Of a stretch of 64,000 bases of DNA, positions 35,859 through 43,981 are shown in pieces (the stretch's first letter is position 1; each line of letters begins with the position of its first letter). This stretch comes from Enterococcus phoeniculicola ATCC BAA-412 (lineage in GTDB: Bacteria; Bacillota; Bacilli; Lactobacillales; Enterococcaceae): positions 434,001 to 498,000 of the forward strand of contig NZ_ASWE01000003.1 in the NCBI RefSeq assembly GCF_000407505.1, given 5' to 3'. Under the pieces are notes generated by a model, which was given only the letters and a program-made list of their open reading frames with translations, was not told the origin of the DNA and made no database searches. The position numbers and the translations under genes are program-made.

Positions 35859-37015
35859 GGATGAAACAGTTGCTGGTTGGTGAAATTTATCAAGGAAAGA
35901 AATCTTTTTTCTTCTTTTTACTCATCCTTCTTCTCACGCTTGTGGCTTTTATGACAGCTTTGCCATTAGAGATGCTTCAACGAAATTCAGCGGTACCTTC
36001 AGTAAAAATCGCGTTATCAATGCCTGTGAATAATCAGGAGATAGCTGTAATGGTAGGGGTTCTCGACAAAAATGATTTGGTGGAAAAGTTAGAGGTTGTT
36101 TCCCCAAAAGAGGGTAGATTTGGGGTAGCAAAAGGGGCTTATGATATGTATATTGAGCTTCCTGAAAATTTTGAGGAGGCGCTGTTTGAGCGACAGACAG
36201 GAACGATAAAACTATATGCAAAAAATGCACTTGTAGGAAATGTCGTATACCAAATTATTTATGAAATGGTTCAAACTTTAAATAATCTGCAAAGTCTATC
36301 CTTGGACTATTATCAAGTGCTGCAAACAGGAGAGGCAACCTATAGTCAAACGCAAAAACTGAGTCGCAATTTTGATATGACCCTTATTCAGATGCTTCTT
36401 GAAAGGCAGGATCTATTGAGCATTCACGGGGGCATCTCACAATATCCGCTACAGCTAACTTCATTGTTTTTATTTTTAGCACTCTCTGGGATTAGTATGT
36501 TTAGCGGACTTTTGAGTAATCAGCAAATTAATCAGGGAACAATGAAAAAACTTTTATTTTATAACTATCCGCTTTCTTTTATTTTACTGGTAAAGTATGC
36601 AATAAGCTGGCTGATTTCATTGCCATTTTTATGGGTGTTATGGAAATTATCTGACTACTTTGGAATTCAGATAGATGCACTTCGATTGCTTGCCGGATCA
36701 AGTGTTCTGCTGCTCTTTTTGGTGCTGCTGACGACACTTATTGCCTTTTTATTTGGGCGTACAAAAAAAGAAAACCGTCTCTTTTTACTTTATGCAAGTG
36801 GGGCGTTTCTCATGTTGTTTTTAGGAGGGCTTATCTATCCTCTATATAGCCAGCCAGCCTTTATGACGCAAAGTAATCCTGCTTGGTATGCACAAGTTGT
36901 GATAGAGCAGTCGATTCAAGGAGCAGAGTGGACTATTCAATGGATGCTGCCTTTGGTAGTAGGAAGCGGTATGCTTCTAGGCATTCTTTCTTGGAGGTGG
37001 AAAAAATCGAGTTAG
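35855..37015 (+). CDS. ABC-2 type permease, first subunit
   Basis: 386 residues. One N-terminal span (FFFFLLILLLTLVAFMTALPL), about 170 outside residues, then about five clustered spans from residue 200 to the end. This is the ABC-2 membrane family 3 layout (YhgE/Pip-related exporters). It overlaps the ATPase gene by four bases and shares its last bases with the ribosome site region of the second permease. The substrate is unknown. Confidence 0.8.
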   Translation: MRMKQLLVGEIYQGKKSFFFFLLILLLTLVAFMTALPLEMLQRNSAVPSVKIALSMPVNNQEIAVMVGVLDKNDLVEKLEVVSPKEGRFGVAKGAYDMYIELPENFEEALFERQTGTIKLYAKNALVGNVVYQIIYEMVQTLNNLQSLSLDYYQVLQTGEATYSQTQKLSRNFDMTLIQMLLERQDLLSIHGGISQYPLQLTSLFLFLALSGISMFSGLLSNQQINQGTMKKLLFYNYPLSFILLVKYAISWLISLPFLWVLWKLSDYFGIQIDALRLLAGSSVLLLFLVLLTTLIAFLFGRTKKENRLFLLYASGAFLMLFLGGLIYPLYSQPAFMTQSNPAWYAQVVIEQSIQGAEWTIQWMLPLVVGSGMLLGILSWRWKKSS

Positions 37016-38076
37016 TAAAGATTTATCTTAAGAGAATGTGGCTGCCCTTGGTCTTTCTTTTGTTATTACTTTGTGGCCAGCTGTTAACCACCCGAATGAA
37101 TGTTTATTTCACAAAGGGGGCGTCTATTCCAAGTGCAATTGAAGTCGTTGACTTAGAAAAAAGCCCGCAAACTATTGAATATATCAATCGTTTAAAACAA
37201 ACGCCTAATCTGAAGGTCCATGTGACAACCCGCTTTGAAAAAGAGCAGTTGAATAAAAGTACGATTCAAGGGATTCTCGTTTTGCCAAAAAACTTTAGCG
37301 AAGTACTGGTGAAAAATGAAACCGAGCTGTTAAATTATTATACGGCAACTGGTATTCAAGATACTCGTCATATTCAGGAAGTGATGCTGTCAAGTCTTTT
37401 ACAAATGAAGGGCGAGGCACTTTATCATAACGCTCTTGAAGAAAGTGGCTTGGTAAAAGGAGAACGTGAACCGGAGCTTTCAGAACTATTTCAGGTGGTC
37501 TATTACAATGCCTCTGGTTCTGTCGTCACTAAAAAGACAGACAAACCACTTTTTACATTGGGATTAGCTGCATTGTTTTTATTGCTATCCGTTCTGTATT
37601 TGCAAAGCTACCTTCCAGGAGAGGATCAGAGACGCTTGGCGTTTTATGGAAGGAAGACATTATACCAACAACAAGGTATCATTGGTGGAATTCTTTTAGC
37701 TAGTTGGCTAGGAATTGTAGGTCTTTTCCTCTTTCTTATGCCTAGATTTATTGGTGGAACGTTCCCCAAAAATAGTTTTTTACTCTTATTAGGTCTGTTA
37801 TTGTATTGTTTTTCTCTAAGCTTCTTTTTTATTCACTTAGGGAAAAGAAAGTGGCTAATCGTACTTTTTGTTCCATGGTTTATTCTGAATATGACAATGG
37901 GGGGGGCTGTTTGGGGTGTACCAAGCGAGAATGTTCTGCTTACAGCTTTTCTTCCAGTTTCTTATGTTATAAAAGGGCAAGTGTTACCACTCTATCTTTT
38001 TTCTGGACTGTTTTGTTTAACGGCATTGGGACTGGGAAGCAAACACAAGAAAAAGCGAGTAGAAACTAGAACATAA
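36997..38076 (+). CDS. ABC-2 type permease, second subunit
   Basis: About 359 residues with the same layout as its neighbour: a first span near MWLPLVFLLLLLCGQLL, a soluble outside part of about 170 residues, then five or six spans to the end. The start is uncertain. The GTG at 36997 lies within the GGAGGTGG ribosome site at 36993-37000, and the best-spaced codon is an ATC at 37006. A longer frame reaching 36883 overlaps the first permease and has a polar, unlikely sequence. With the partner it should form a heterodimeric export channel. Confidence 0.7.
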   Translation: MEKIELVKIYLKRMWLPLVFLLLLLCGQLLTTRMNVYFTKGASIPSAIEVVDLEKSPQTIEYINRLKQTPNLKVHVTTRFEKEQLNKSTIQGILVLPKNFSEVLVKNETELLNYYTATGIQDTRHIQEVMLSSLLQMKGEALYHNALEESGLVKGEREPELSELFQVVYYNASGSVVTKKTDKPLFTLGLAALFLLLSVLYLQSYLPGEDQRRLAFYGRKTLYQQQGIIGGILLASWLGIVGLFLFLMPRFIGGTFPKNSFLLLLGLLLYCFSLSFFFIHLGKRKWLIVLFVPWFILNMTMGGAVWGVPSENVLLTAFLPVSYVIKGQVLPLYLFSGLFCLTALGLGSKHKKKRVETRT

Positions 38077-38080
38077 AAAG

Positions 38081-38158
38081 AACCGTCCAATGACGAAAAA
38101 ACTAAGATAGATGTTCTCTAGCTAGCAGATTTTTCGTCAAAGGATGGTTTTTTTTTTT
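38081..38158. terminator. bidirectional intrinsic terminator
   Basis: AACCGTCC and TGACGAAAAA on the left pair with TTTTTCGTCA and GGATGGTT on the right; eleven Ts follow. It separates the ABC operon and the convergent GyrI-like gene. Confidence 0.85.
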
Positions 38159-38176
38159 ATGAGCAGAAGGGTCTAC

Positions 38177-38644
38177 CTATTTCATTGTAACAGGGATATA
38201 GATAGAGAATGGATCTGTAGACTCTAAGATAAAGCAATCAACCACTTCCAATAAATAATGACCACTTACTTGAAGTTCTGAAGACTGATAAAGTTCGCTA
38301 TAAGAAGAAGCGATAAATGTGTCAGCTTCCGTTCGATTAGCCACCGTTTTTGAAAAAACAGCGTAGGTACCTTCAGGAAACTCAAAAGTATTCAAGTCGG
38401 GAATGACTCGATTTGATTTTACACCAACAAGATAATGCGGGGATGCCGTTGCATCGTTAACTGCATAGAAGTGGCGGTCAATTGCTTGGGATTCCAAGTC
38501 TTCTTTTATCTGTCTTAAATTTGCTAGCTGTTCTAGTTTATGTGCACTCATTTCAGAAAAGTCATTGGGGTCTTGTGGAATCGACACTAGGGTTGAGAAA
38601 CCGACAACGTACGTTTTTGGACATTCTTTCACTAAAAATGACAT
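38177..38644 (-). CDS. GyrI-like / AraC-type effector-binding domain protein
   Basis: 155 residues from the ATG at 38644, seven bases after GTAAAGGAG; an earlier ATG four codons upstream touches the ribosome site. The sequence (KECPKTYVVGFSTLVSIPQD at the start, HYLVGVKSN, FEFPEGTYAVFSKT, ISIYIPV-like end) matches the stand-alone GyrI/SOUL-like small-molecule-binding domain. Such proteins bind drugs or other small molecules and may act as sponges or gyrase inhibitors. No DNA-binding domain is attached. A single-gene unit. Confidence 0.75.
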   Translation of the reverse strand: MSFLVKECPKTYVVGFSTLVSIPQDPNDFSEMSAHKLEQLANLRQIKEDLESQAIDRHFYAVNDATASPHYLVGVKSNRVIPDLNTFEFPEGTYAVFSKTVANRTEADTFIASSYSELYQSSELQVSGHYLLEVVDCFILESTDPFSIYIPVTMK

Positions 38645-38779
38645 GTGGCTCATCTCCTTTACTTGTCTCTTTAACAGCAACCTATTAAAGTTGTCTTGAA
38701 TATAACATAGGCAGTAGAAATTAGATAAATATTTGCATTAAAAAAGATGAAGTCAAACGAGTAGTGATTTGTGTTCCGA

Positions 38780-38836
38780 TGCTTATTAAGATTGAGGGTG
38801 GGCTGTCACTTAAAATTAGTCATGTTCCCACCTCAT
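38780..38836 (+). repeat. diverged copy of the intergenic hairpin repeat
   Basis: TTATTAAGATT followed by GAGGGTGGG ... TCCCACCTC, with an inner CACT/AGTC-like pairing, resembles the ends of the repeat family seen at 40759, 50761 and 53677, but is heavily diverged. It lies upstream of the universal stress protein gene. Confidence 0.4.
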
Positions 38837-38879
38837 CTTCTTTGATTCTTACGTATACCAATAAGCTAATGAAAGGGTC

Positions 38880-38908
38880 TTGGTTAGGTAGAAGATGGGG
38901 CGTATGAT
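38880..38908 (+). promoter_or_regulatory. promoter of the universal stress protein gene
   Basis: -35 TTGGTT at 38880-38885, 17-base spacer, -10 TATGAT at 38903-38908, followed by AAAGGAGGCGG as ribosome site. Confidence 0.6.
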
Positions 38909-38934
38909 AAAATAAAAGAAAGGAGGCGGTAAAA

Positions 38935-39369
38935 ATGACCAGTCGTTATGAAAATATCCTCGTTGCTGTAGATGGATCAAAAAATGCGGAAAAAGCGTTT
39001 GTTGAAGCTGTCGAGCTGTCAAAAGAACATCAGGCCCATTTGTATGTTGCTTATGTGGTAAATGAAATTGAAATGACACATAGTGCTTACGCCTATTCTA
39101 AGCTGTTAGCTGAAGAAGAAGCTCATGTAGAAAAGGTATTGTTGGAAAAAGTTGCACATGCTAAACAAGAAGGAGTAAACGAAGTCACCCCTCTCTCTCA
39201 AATTGGAAATGTCAAAAAGGTTTTAACAGAAACGATTCCAGAAGCATACCCTTTAGATTTATTGATTGTAGGGGCCACTGGAAAGGGGGCTATTCAAAGA
39301 GCTGTTGTAGGCTCAACAGCGTCCTATGTAGTCAATCATGCGCCCTGTAACGTGTTGGTAGTTAAGTAA
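38935..39369 (+). CDS. universal stress protein, UspA family
   Basis: 144 residues. The fold is typical: YENILVAVDGSKNAEKAFVEAVELSKEHQAHLYVAYVV at the start and the ATP-binding motif GATGKGAIQRAVVGSTASYVVNHAPCNVLVV (GxxGxG then GS) at the end. It is therefore likely of the ATP-binding Usp subgroup. Its precise role in stress survival is not known. Single gene with its own promoter and terminator. Confidence 0.92.
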   Translation: MTSRYENILVAVDGSKNAEKAFVEAVELSKEHQAHLYVAYVVNEIEMTHSAYAYSKLLAEEEAHVEKVLLEKVAHAKQEGVNEVTPLSQIGNVKKVLTETIPEAYPLDLLIVGATGKGAIQRAVVGSTASYVVNHAPCNVLVVK

Positions 39370-39380
39370 AAAGTAAGTAG

Positions 39381-39420
39381 AAAAGCTCATCGGTGAAAAA
39401 ATCATCGATGAGCTTTTTTT
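39381..39420 (+). terminator. intrinsic terminator of the usp gene
   Basis: AAAGCTCATCG pairs with CGATGAGCTTT around GTGAAAAAATCAT, followed by seven Ts. Confidence 0.88.
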
Positions 39421-39621
39421 GTTAAAAAACAGAAGACTAGTGATGGAAGATGAATTTTCACAAGTGTTGAATTCTTATAAAATTAGTTGAAAACATCTAT
39501 TTTTTTCGTTAGATAAATTGTTTGGTCAATTTTATTGTAAGAGGTGTCTTGCTTTTTTGTACACTACTTTCCTTTTGAAAGAGGATAACGTATGATGACA
39601 ATGAAGAGGTGGTGTGAATCT

Positions 39622-40212
39622 ATGCGTCTGATTATTTTAGGTGGGAGTGGGTTTGTCGGTCAGGCAATTGCCAATGCAGCTAGCCAAAGACAAATAGCTG
39701 TTATTAGTATTTCCAGAGGAGGAAAGCCGAAACATGCATCCTGTATTTCAAAAAAAATCACTTGGGTCTCTGCAGATGTATTTCAGCCGGAAAGCTGGGC
39801 AAAATATGTTCGAAAAGGCGATGTAGTAATTGATGCGATTGGTATTTTTTTCCAGCAGTCAAGAAAAGGAATCACGTACAAACGAATGCACTATGAGGCT
39901 GCAAACTTAAGTGCACAGATAGCAAAAGACCAAGATGCTTCCTGTTTTATTTATATTTCAGCCGCGCATAGTATTCCTATTTTTAAGGATTATTTTGTCT
40001 GGAAGCAAAGAGCAGAAAAAAGTATTCAGGAAATTATGGGAAATGTCTTGATTTTTAAACCGAGTCTCCTGTATAGTCAACATCATCAATACTGGATGGC
40101 AAAAGGAATTCTTATGGCGAAAAAAGTTCCAGTACTGCGCTTCTTTTTTAAGAAGATAAATCCAATGGAAATCAATGAATTTGCGAATAGCTTGCTTACC
40201 AAGATTAGCTAG
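39622..40212 (+). CDS. NAD(P)-binding SDR-like protein
   Basis: 196 residues from the ATG at 39622, nine bases after AAGAGGTGG; an alternative ATG lies ten codons upstream at 39592. The N-terminal Rossmann loop is LIILGGSGFVGQAIANAA (GxxGxxG). Further on are DVVIDAIGIF, a YISAAHSIP strand and FKPSLLYS. This is an atypical short-chain dehydrogenase / NDUFA9-like nucleoside-diphosphate-sugar epimerase relative, shorter than full epimerases (about 300). The usual catalytic YxxxK is not obvious, unless YFVWK (a YxxxK match) serves. Substrate unknown. A MarR gene follows 50 bases later. Confidence 0.7.
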   Translation: MRLIILGGSGFVGQAIANAASQRQIAVISISRGGKPKHASCISKKITWVSADVFQPESWAKYVRKGDVVIDAIGIFFQQSRKGITYKRMHYEAANLSAQIAKDQDASCFIYISAAHSIPIFKDYFVWKQRAEKSIQEIMGNVLIFKPSLLYSQHHQYWMAKGILMAKKVPVLRFFFKKINPMEINEFANSLLTKIS

Positions 40213-40262
40213 AGAGACCATCATAAGGACACTAAAAAGAATGAAGACGGGTGAAGGATTTT

Positions 40263-40703
40263 ATGCAAGCCAATCAATTGACGAATGCGAAGAAGTTTAT
40301 CCAATTCTCAGATGCAGTGAGAGAGTTTTATACGTATAACAAAGACGGACTGGCAAAAATAGATTTGACAGTGACTCAAGCAAGAACCTTACATGTTCTT
40401 TCAGATTTTGAAGGAATGAGTCAGCAGGATGCAAAACGTTTTCTAGCAGTGAGCTCTTCCACGTTATCTGAAATGATTACAGTGCTGGAAAAAAAAGAAT
40501 TCGTTATCCGGAAAATAAATAAAGAAAACCGAAGATTTACACTTATTTATTTAACTGAAAAAGGGCAGAAGGTCATGACTGAGTTGAATCGATTATTTGA
40601 AGAGTATTGTTCAAAAATGACAAAAAAAATGACTCAAGATGAGGTAGAAATATTTGAGCAACTGTTAAATAAATTGACATTGTCTAATAAAATAGAGAAG
40701 TAA
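40263..40703 (+). CDS. MarR-family transcriptional regulator
   Basis: 146 residues from the ATG at 40263 after GAAGGA; a GTG four codons earlier is possible. The winged helix is clear: VTQARTLHVLSDFEGMSQQDAKRFLAVSSSTLSEMITVLEKKEFVIRKINKENRRFTLIYLTEKGQKVM (residues about 37-105). MarR proteins usually repress genes for drug or oxidant resistance and release DNA on binding a ligand. It follows the SDR-like gene on the same strand, so it may control that pair. Confidence 0.88.
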   Translation: MQANQLTNAKKFIQFSDAVREFYTYNKDGLAKIDLTVTQARTLHVLSDFEGMSQQDAKRFLAVSSSTLSEMITVLEKKEFVIRKINKENRRFTLIYLTEKGQKVMTELNRLFEEYCSKMTKKMTQDEVEIFEQLLNKLTLSNKIEK

Positions 40704-40758
40704 CCGAGAGGGTAGGATAGAAATCATTCTTAACCTTTATTATAAAATTGTAAGAGGA

Positions 40759-40984
40759 GGTCGGGACAGAAGTGTTCAGCTCCGAGAAATAAGAAGGAAT
40801 TCACGAAGATTGTTCCTCAAATCTTTGGGAATTTCAGCTTATTTTCGAAGCCTTCAACTCTAGCATGTTCCATGCGTAGAAGTTGTTGAGAGCGAAACGC
40901 AGTGGAGATGAGTTGCTTCTGTTCCCGCCGTTTATTAAGATTTTACAAAGGTGTGGAATAACTTAATTAGTTATGTCCCACCTT
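40759..40984 (+). repeat. intergenic repeat family, copy 1 (long)
   Basis: Within the 440-base gap after the MarR gene. CGGGACAGAAG at 40762-40772 pairs with CTTCTGTTCCCG ending at 40928, enclosing about 140 bases. Then come GCCGTTTATTAAGATTTTAC and a second hairpin AGGTGTGG-ATAACT/AGTTAT-CCCACCT. The stretch 40912-40974 (63 bases) is identical to 53715-53777. The final hairpin probably ends transcription weakly. No coding potential. Confidence 0.8.
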
Positions 40985-41051
40985 CGCTCCATTTTTCGTC
41001 AAAATGTTCATTTTCTCACAATTGGTTTTTTTAGATAGTTTAAAATAAAAA

Positions 41052-41080
41052 TTGACTATTCATTGAAATAATGGTATTTT
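41052..41080 (+). promoter_or_regulatory. promoter of the fumarate-reductase-like gene
   Basis: -35 TTGACT at 41052-41057, 17-base spacer, -10 TATTTT at 41075-41080. Confidence 0.5.
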
Positions 41081-41091
41081 TTGAGTATACG

Positions 41092-41106
41092 GTTCGGAAA
41101 ACGAAC
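41092..41106. promoter_or_regulatory. palindrome GTTCG-GAAAA-CGAAC near the transcript start
   Basis: Perfect 5-base arms around GAAAA, about 12-26 bases after the -10. It could be a repressor operator; the protein is unknown. Confidence 0.35.
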
Positions 41107-41143
41107 AGTTAAACTTGATTAGTTTGTCAAAGGAGTGGGGAAA

Positions 41144-43039
41144 ATGGGTTTATTTGTGAAAAAAAGAACAATGTGGGCTGTTGGGATACTTTCTATCTTT
41201 TTGCTAGTGGGTAGTGGCTGTCAAACAGATGAAAAACGTGCAAATGAAGTGAAGTCGGGAACCTATTCAGCAACAACCAAAGGGTTCCACGCAGACGTGG
41301 GTGTCGAGGTAACTGTTGATGATAAGGGGAAAATTACGGAGCTTGTAGCAGATGTTGGTGGAGAAACACCTGAATTGGGTGGGGAAGCTGGACCAAAAGT
41401 TGCAAAAGAAATTATTGAGAAACAGAGTTTAGACATAGAAGCAGTATCTGGTGCTTCAATTACGTCAAAAGCGGTTGTTGACGCGACAGAAACTGCATTA
41501 AAAGAATCAGGCATGGATACTGAAAAACTAAAAGGCAAGAAGCAAACCGCAGGAGAAAATGAAGAAATTACGACAGATATTGTGGTTGTAGGTGCAGGTG
41601 CCTCTGGAACGGCAGCCGCTGCTGCTGCAATTGACGGTGGAGCAAAGGTTGTTATGTTGGAAAAAACAAAAGATGTCGGTGGAATCAGTAAATTTTTTGC
41701 TGGCGGTCCCTTTGCGGTAGAATCACATTTACAAAAGGAAGCTGGAAAAGAATATGACATTAAAAAAGAAGATGTGCTGCAAACACTTAATGATTATGCA
41801 CACTACATAAATTATGGACCTTTGACAAAAGCGATTGTTTATAAATCTGGAGACACGATTGAATGGATGGAAAAATGGGGTGTTGATTTTCATGTAAATG
41901 AAGAGACACCGCAAATTGCTCATCAAGATGATGATATGAAATGGCGATTGTACCATTGGTATGATTTATTTAGTTATGAGCCGACAGATAAAGCAGCGAT
42001 TGATGTTGTTCACGAAAAATTAGCAGATGCCGGTTTAGAGGTTAAATTTAATACGACTGCAGAGAAACTTCTAAAAGATAAAGAAGGAAATGTAATCGGT
42101 GTTGAAGCGACAAAAGAAGATGGAAGTAAACTTACAGTTCATGCTAAATCCGTTATTTTAGGAACTGGAGGCTTTGCAGGAAATCCAGATATGATGGAGG
42201 AATATTATAACACGGATGCATTAGGTCAATGGGGAGAAGATGGTGCGGGTGTAAAAATGGCTTGGGATGCAGGCGCAGCAAAATGGGATACGGCGTCTTC
42301 TTTACTTCACGGAAATGGCATGGTTGCACCAAGCAAAGAATCGGATGTTACTCTTTCAACAAGCCCATTTAATCAAATTGTTCGTTCCCCATTACTGTGG
42401 ATTGATCGAGGGGGCAATCGCTATTGTAATGAGGAAGCAGTTTGGGATACGGCGCTTTCCTCAAACGCAGCCTATTCTGTCGGAGGAATTTATTACATTG
42501 TTGTAGACAAGGCAACGTTAGATAGCTATACAAAAGGAAAACCGCTTGTAATGGATACGGCTGTTGGAGGACCAAATATGGACAAAGCAGATTTTGTAGA
42601 GCTAGCAGAAGAGGGAGTAAAGCAAGGGATTATTACAAAAGGAGAAACCGTTGAAGAGCTTGCAAAGGGATTGGATGTTGAAAAATCTACATTGCAAACA
42701 ACAGTTGAAGACTATAATACTGCTGTCAAAACAAAAGAAGACGCCTATGGAAAATCAAAAGATAGTTTAGTCTATGGGGTAGAAGAAGGTCCTTTTTATG
42801 CAGTGAAAATGCAAATTAGTAATCTGGGTACATTAGGGGGCGTTCGGGTAAATGATAAGCTGCAAGCAACGGATGAAAATTTAAAACCTATTTCAGGTTT
42901 ATACGTTGTCGGAAATGATGCTGCAGGTTTTTATGGAAATAATACCGCCTATCCGCCATATGAAGGTTTAGCTACAGGATTCGCCTGGAATTCGGGACGT
43001 ATTGCAGGAGAAGATGCTTCTTCAAGACTTAAAGAATAA
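41144..43039 (+). CDS. extracellular FMN-domain fumarate-reductase-like flavoprotein (lipoprotein)
   Basis: 631 residues from the ATG at 41144, nine bases after AAAGGAG. The N-terminus is a basic-hydrophobic signal ending in VGSGC, a plausible lipobox. Residues about 35-120 are an FMN-binding domain with the flavin-transferase target motif SGASIT at 102-107. The rest is the FAD-binding flavoprotein (DIVVVGAGASGTAAAAAAIDGGAKVVMLEK, then GTGGFAGNPDMMEEYY, and GGVRVNDKLQ...YVVGNDAAGFYGNNTAYPPYEGLATG). Related secreted proteins reduce fumarate, urocanate or other ene-acids using electrons from extracellular flavin chains. The acceptor here is unknown. No Ndh2 or EetB genes are seen in the window. 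Confidence 0.85.
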   Translation: MGLFVKKRTMWAVGILSIFLLVGSGCQTDEKRANEVKSGTYSATTKGFHADVGVEVTVDDKGKITELVADVGGETPELGGEAGPKVAKEIIEKQSLDIEAVSGASITSKAVVDATETALKESGMDTEKLKGKKQTAGENEEITTDIVVVGAGASGTAAAAAAIDGGAKVVMLEKTKDVGGISKFFAGGPFAVESHLQKEAGKEYDIKKEDVLQTLNDYAHYINYGPLTKAIVYKSGDTIEWMEKWGVDFHVNEETPQIAHQDDDMKWRLYHWYDLFSYEPTDKAAIDVVHEKLADAGLEVKFNTTAEKLLKDKEGNVIGVEATKEDGSKLTVHAKSVILGTGGFAGNPDMMEEYYNTDALGQWGEDGAGVKMAWDAGAAKWDTASSLLHGNGMVAPSKESDVTLSTSPFNQIVRSPLLWIDRGGNRYCNEEAVWDTALSSNAAYSVGGIYYIVVDKATLDSYTKGKPLVMDTAVGGPNMDKADFVELAEEGVKQGIITKGETVEELAKGLDVEKSTLQTTVEDYNTAVKTKEDAYGKSKDSLVYGVEEGPFYAVKMQISNLGTLGGVRVNDKLQATDENLKPISGLYVVGNDAAGFYGNNTAYPPYEGLATGFAWNSGRIAGEDASSRLKE

Positions 43040-43046
43040 AAAATAG

Positions 43047-43100
43047 AAGAGTTGACTCTTAACTAGCCATTCCTAGAGACTAGATAAGAGTCAATTTCTT
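43047..43100 (+). terminator. hairpin after the fumarate-reductase-like gene
   Basis: TTGACTCTTA and CTAG pair with CTAG and TAAGAGTCAA around a 13-base loop. The T-run after it is short, so it may be a weak terminator. Confidence 0.6.
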
Positions 43101-43233
43101 CGGTGTAAAACAGAGAATAATAAAATCGTTCTTGACCATTAAAATACATACGTTATAATATTTCATATAGCTTTTTTATAAATAGATTTCCAACTGTCTG
43201 ATAGAGACAAGGAAGAATTCGGAGTGATTTTTG

Positions 43234-43965
43234 ATGGAAAGTACACATATAAAGCGAGTTGGGATATTATTATTTCCCCTAATGCAAGTGTTTTTTTCAG
43301 CTTGGGTAGGTCATCAGCACCAGCAAACTGGTAAAATGATGCTCATTGGAAATATATTTTTCTTTTGTTGTTATTTATTTATTCATTTTTTCTTTTTAGA
43401 TACCTTTCAGAAATTTATAGATAGAGGCAAATCCTTTCCAATTGCTATCTATGGAATCAAAGTAGTCGTAGCGTTTCTTTTTTGGTTTTTAATGGGGAAC
43501 TATCGAATCAAATATTATTTTTTGGTCTTTTTTTTAGTGGAGCTTTATCAAATCCTTCTTTTCATACCAAAACTAATGCTTGGTCATGACTGGATACATA
43601 TTGTTGTGGAAAGCTTTTTTGCTGGGATGTTATTTCCTGTACTTCTTGCTCTGGAGAAACCATTTTCTATTCAGCTTCATTTTTTATGGCAATTTATACC
43701 TGCTTGTCTCTTCATATACTTAGTGAAGGGAATTGGCAGAAATCTTTCTATTCGTTTAGAGAAAACAAATGTAAAGGGGCTTTCTTTATTAGTTGTTACG
43801 GCTGGCTTAATCCTTTTACAATTGTTTACTAAAGGGCTAGTAAATGGACTGCTGTTTTTATTATTGATAGTCGCTTCTTTTGTTGTCTACAAACGTTATC
43901 AACAGTCGATTTATAAACAATACATACTTAGTACACTACTTTTTATCGGGACATTTTTGTTATAG
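43234..43965 (+). CDS. unidentified integral membrane protein
   Basis: 243 residues from the ATG at 43234 (ten bases after GGAG; a TTG codon precedes it). It has about eight hydrophobic spans and very few charged residues. Two histidine-containing stretches, WVGHQHQQ near residue 27 and LGHDWIHIVVESFF near 115, could bind a metal or heme, but that is speculation. I do not recognise the family. The next gene, a serine hydrolase, starts 16 bases after its end, so the two are probably co-transcribed. Confidence 0.65.
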   Translation: MESTHIKRVGILLFPLMQVFFSAWVGHQHQQTGKMMLIGNIFFFCCYLFIHFFFLDTFQKFIDRGKSFPIAIYGIKVVVAFLFWFLMGNYRIKYYFLVFFLVELYQILLFIPKLMLGHDWIHIVVESFFAGMLFPVLLALEKPFSIQLHFLWQFIPACLFIYLVKGIGRNLSIRLEKTNVKGLSLLVVTAGLILLQLFTKGLVNGLLFLLLIVASFVVYKRYQQSIYKQYILSTLLFIGTFLL

Positions 43966-43981
43966 TAAGGTGAGGCGGAAA

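Noticed and set aside
36883-36996. Extended N-terminus of the second ABC permease
   Set aside because: The extra residues are encoded within the first permease gene, are polar and Cys/Arg/Ser-rich, and precede the real ribosome site.
41263-41760. 165-codon antisense frame inside the fumarate-reductase-like gene
   Set aside because: Low-complexity Ala/Ser/Pro-rich composition typical of the complement of an Ala/Gly/Asp-rich gene; no ribosome site.
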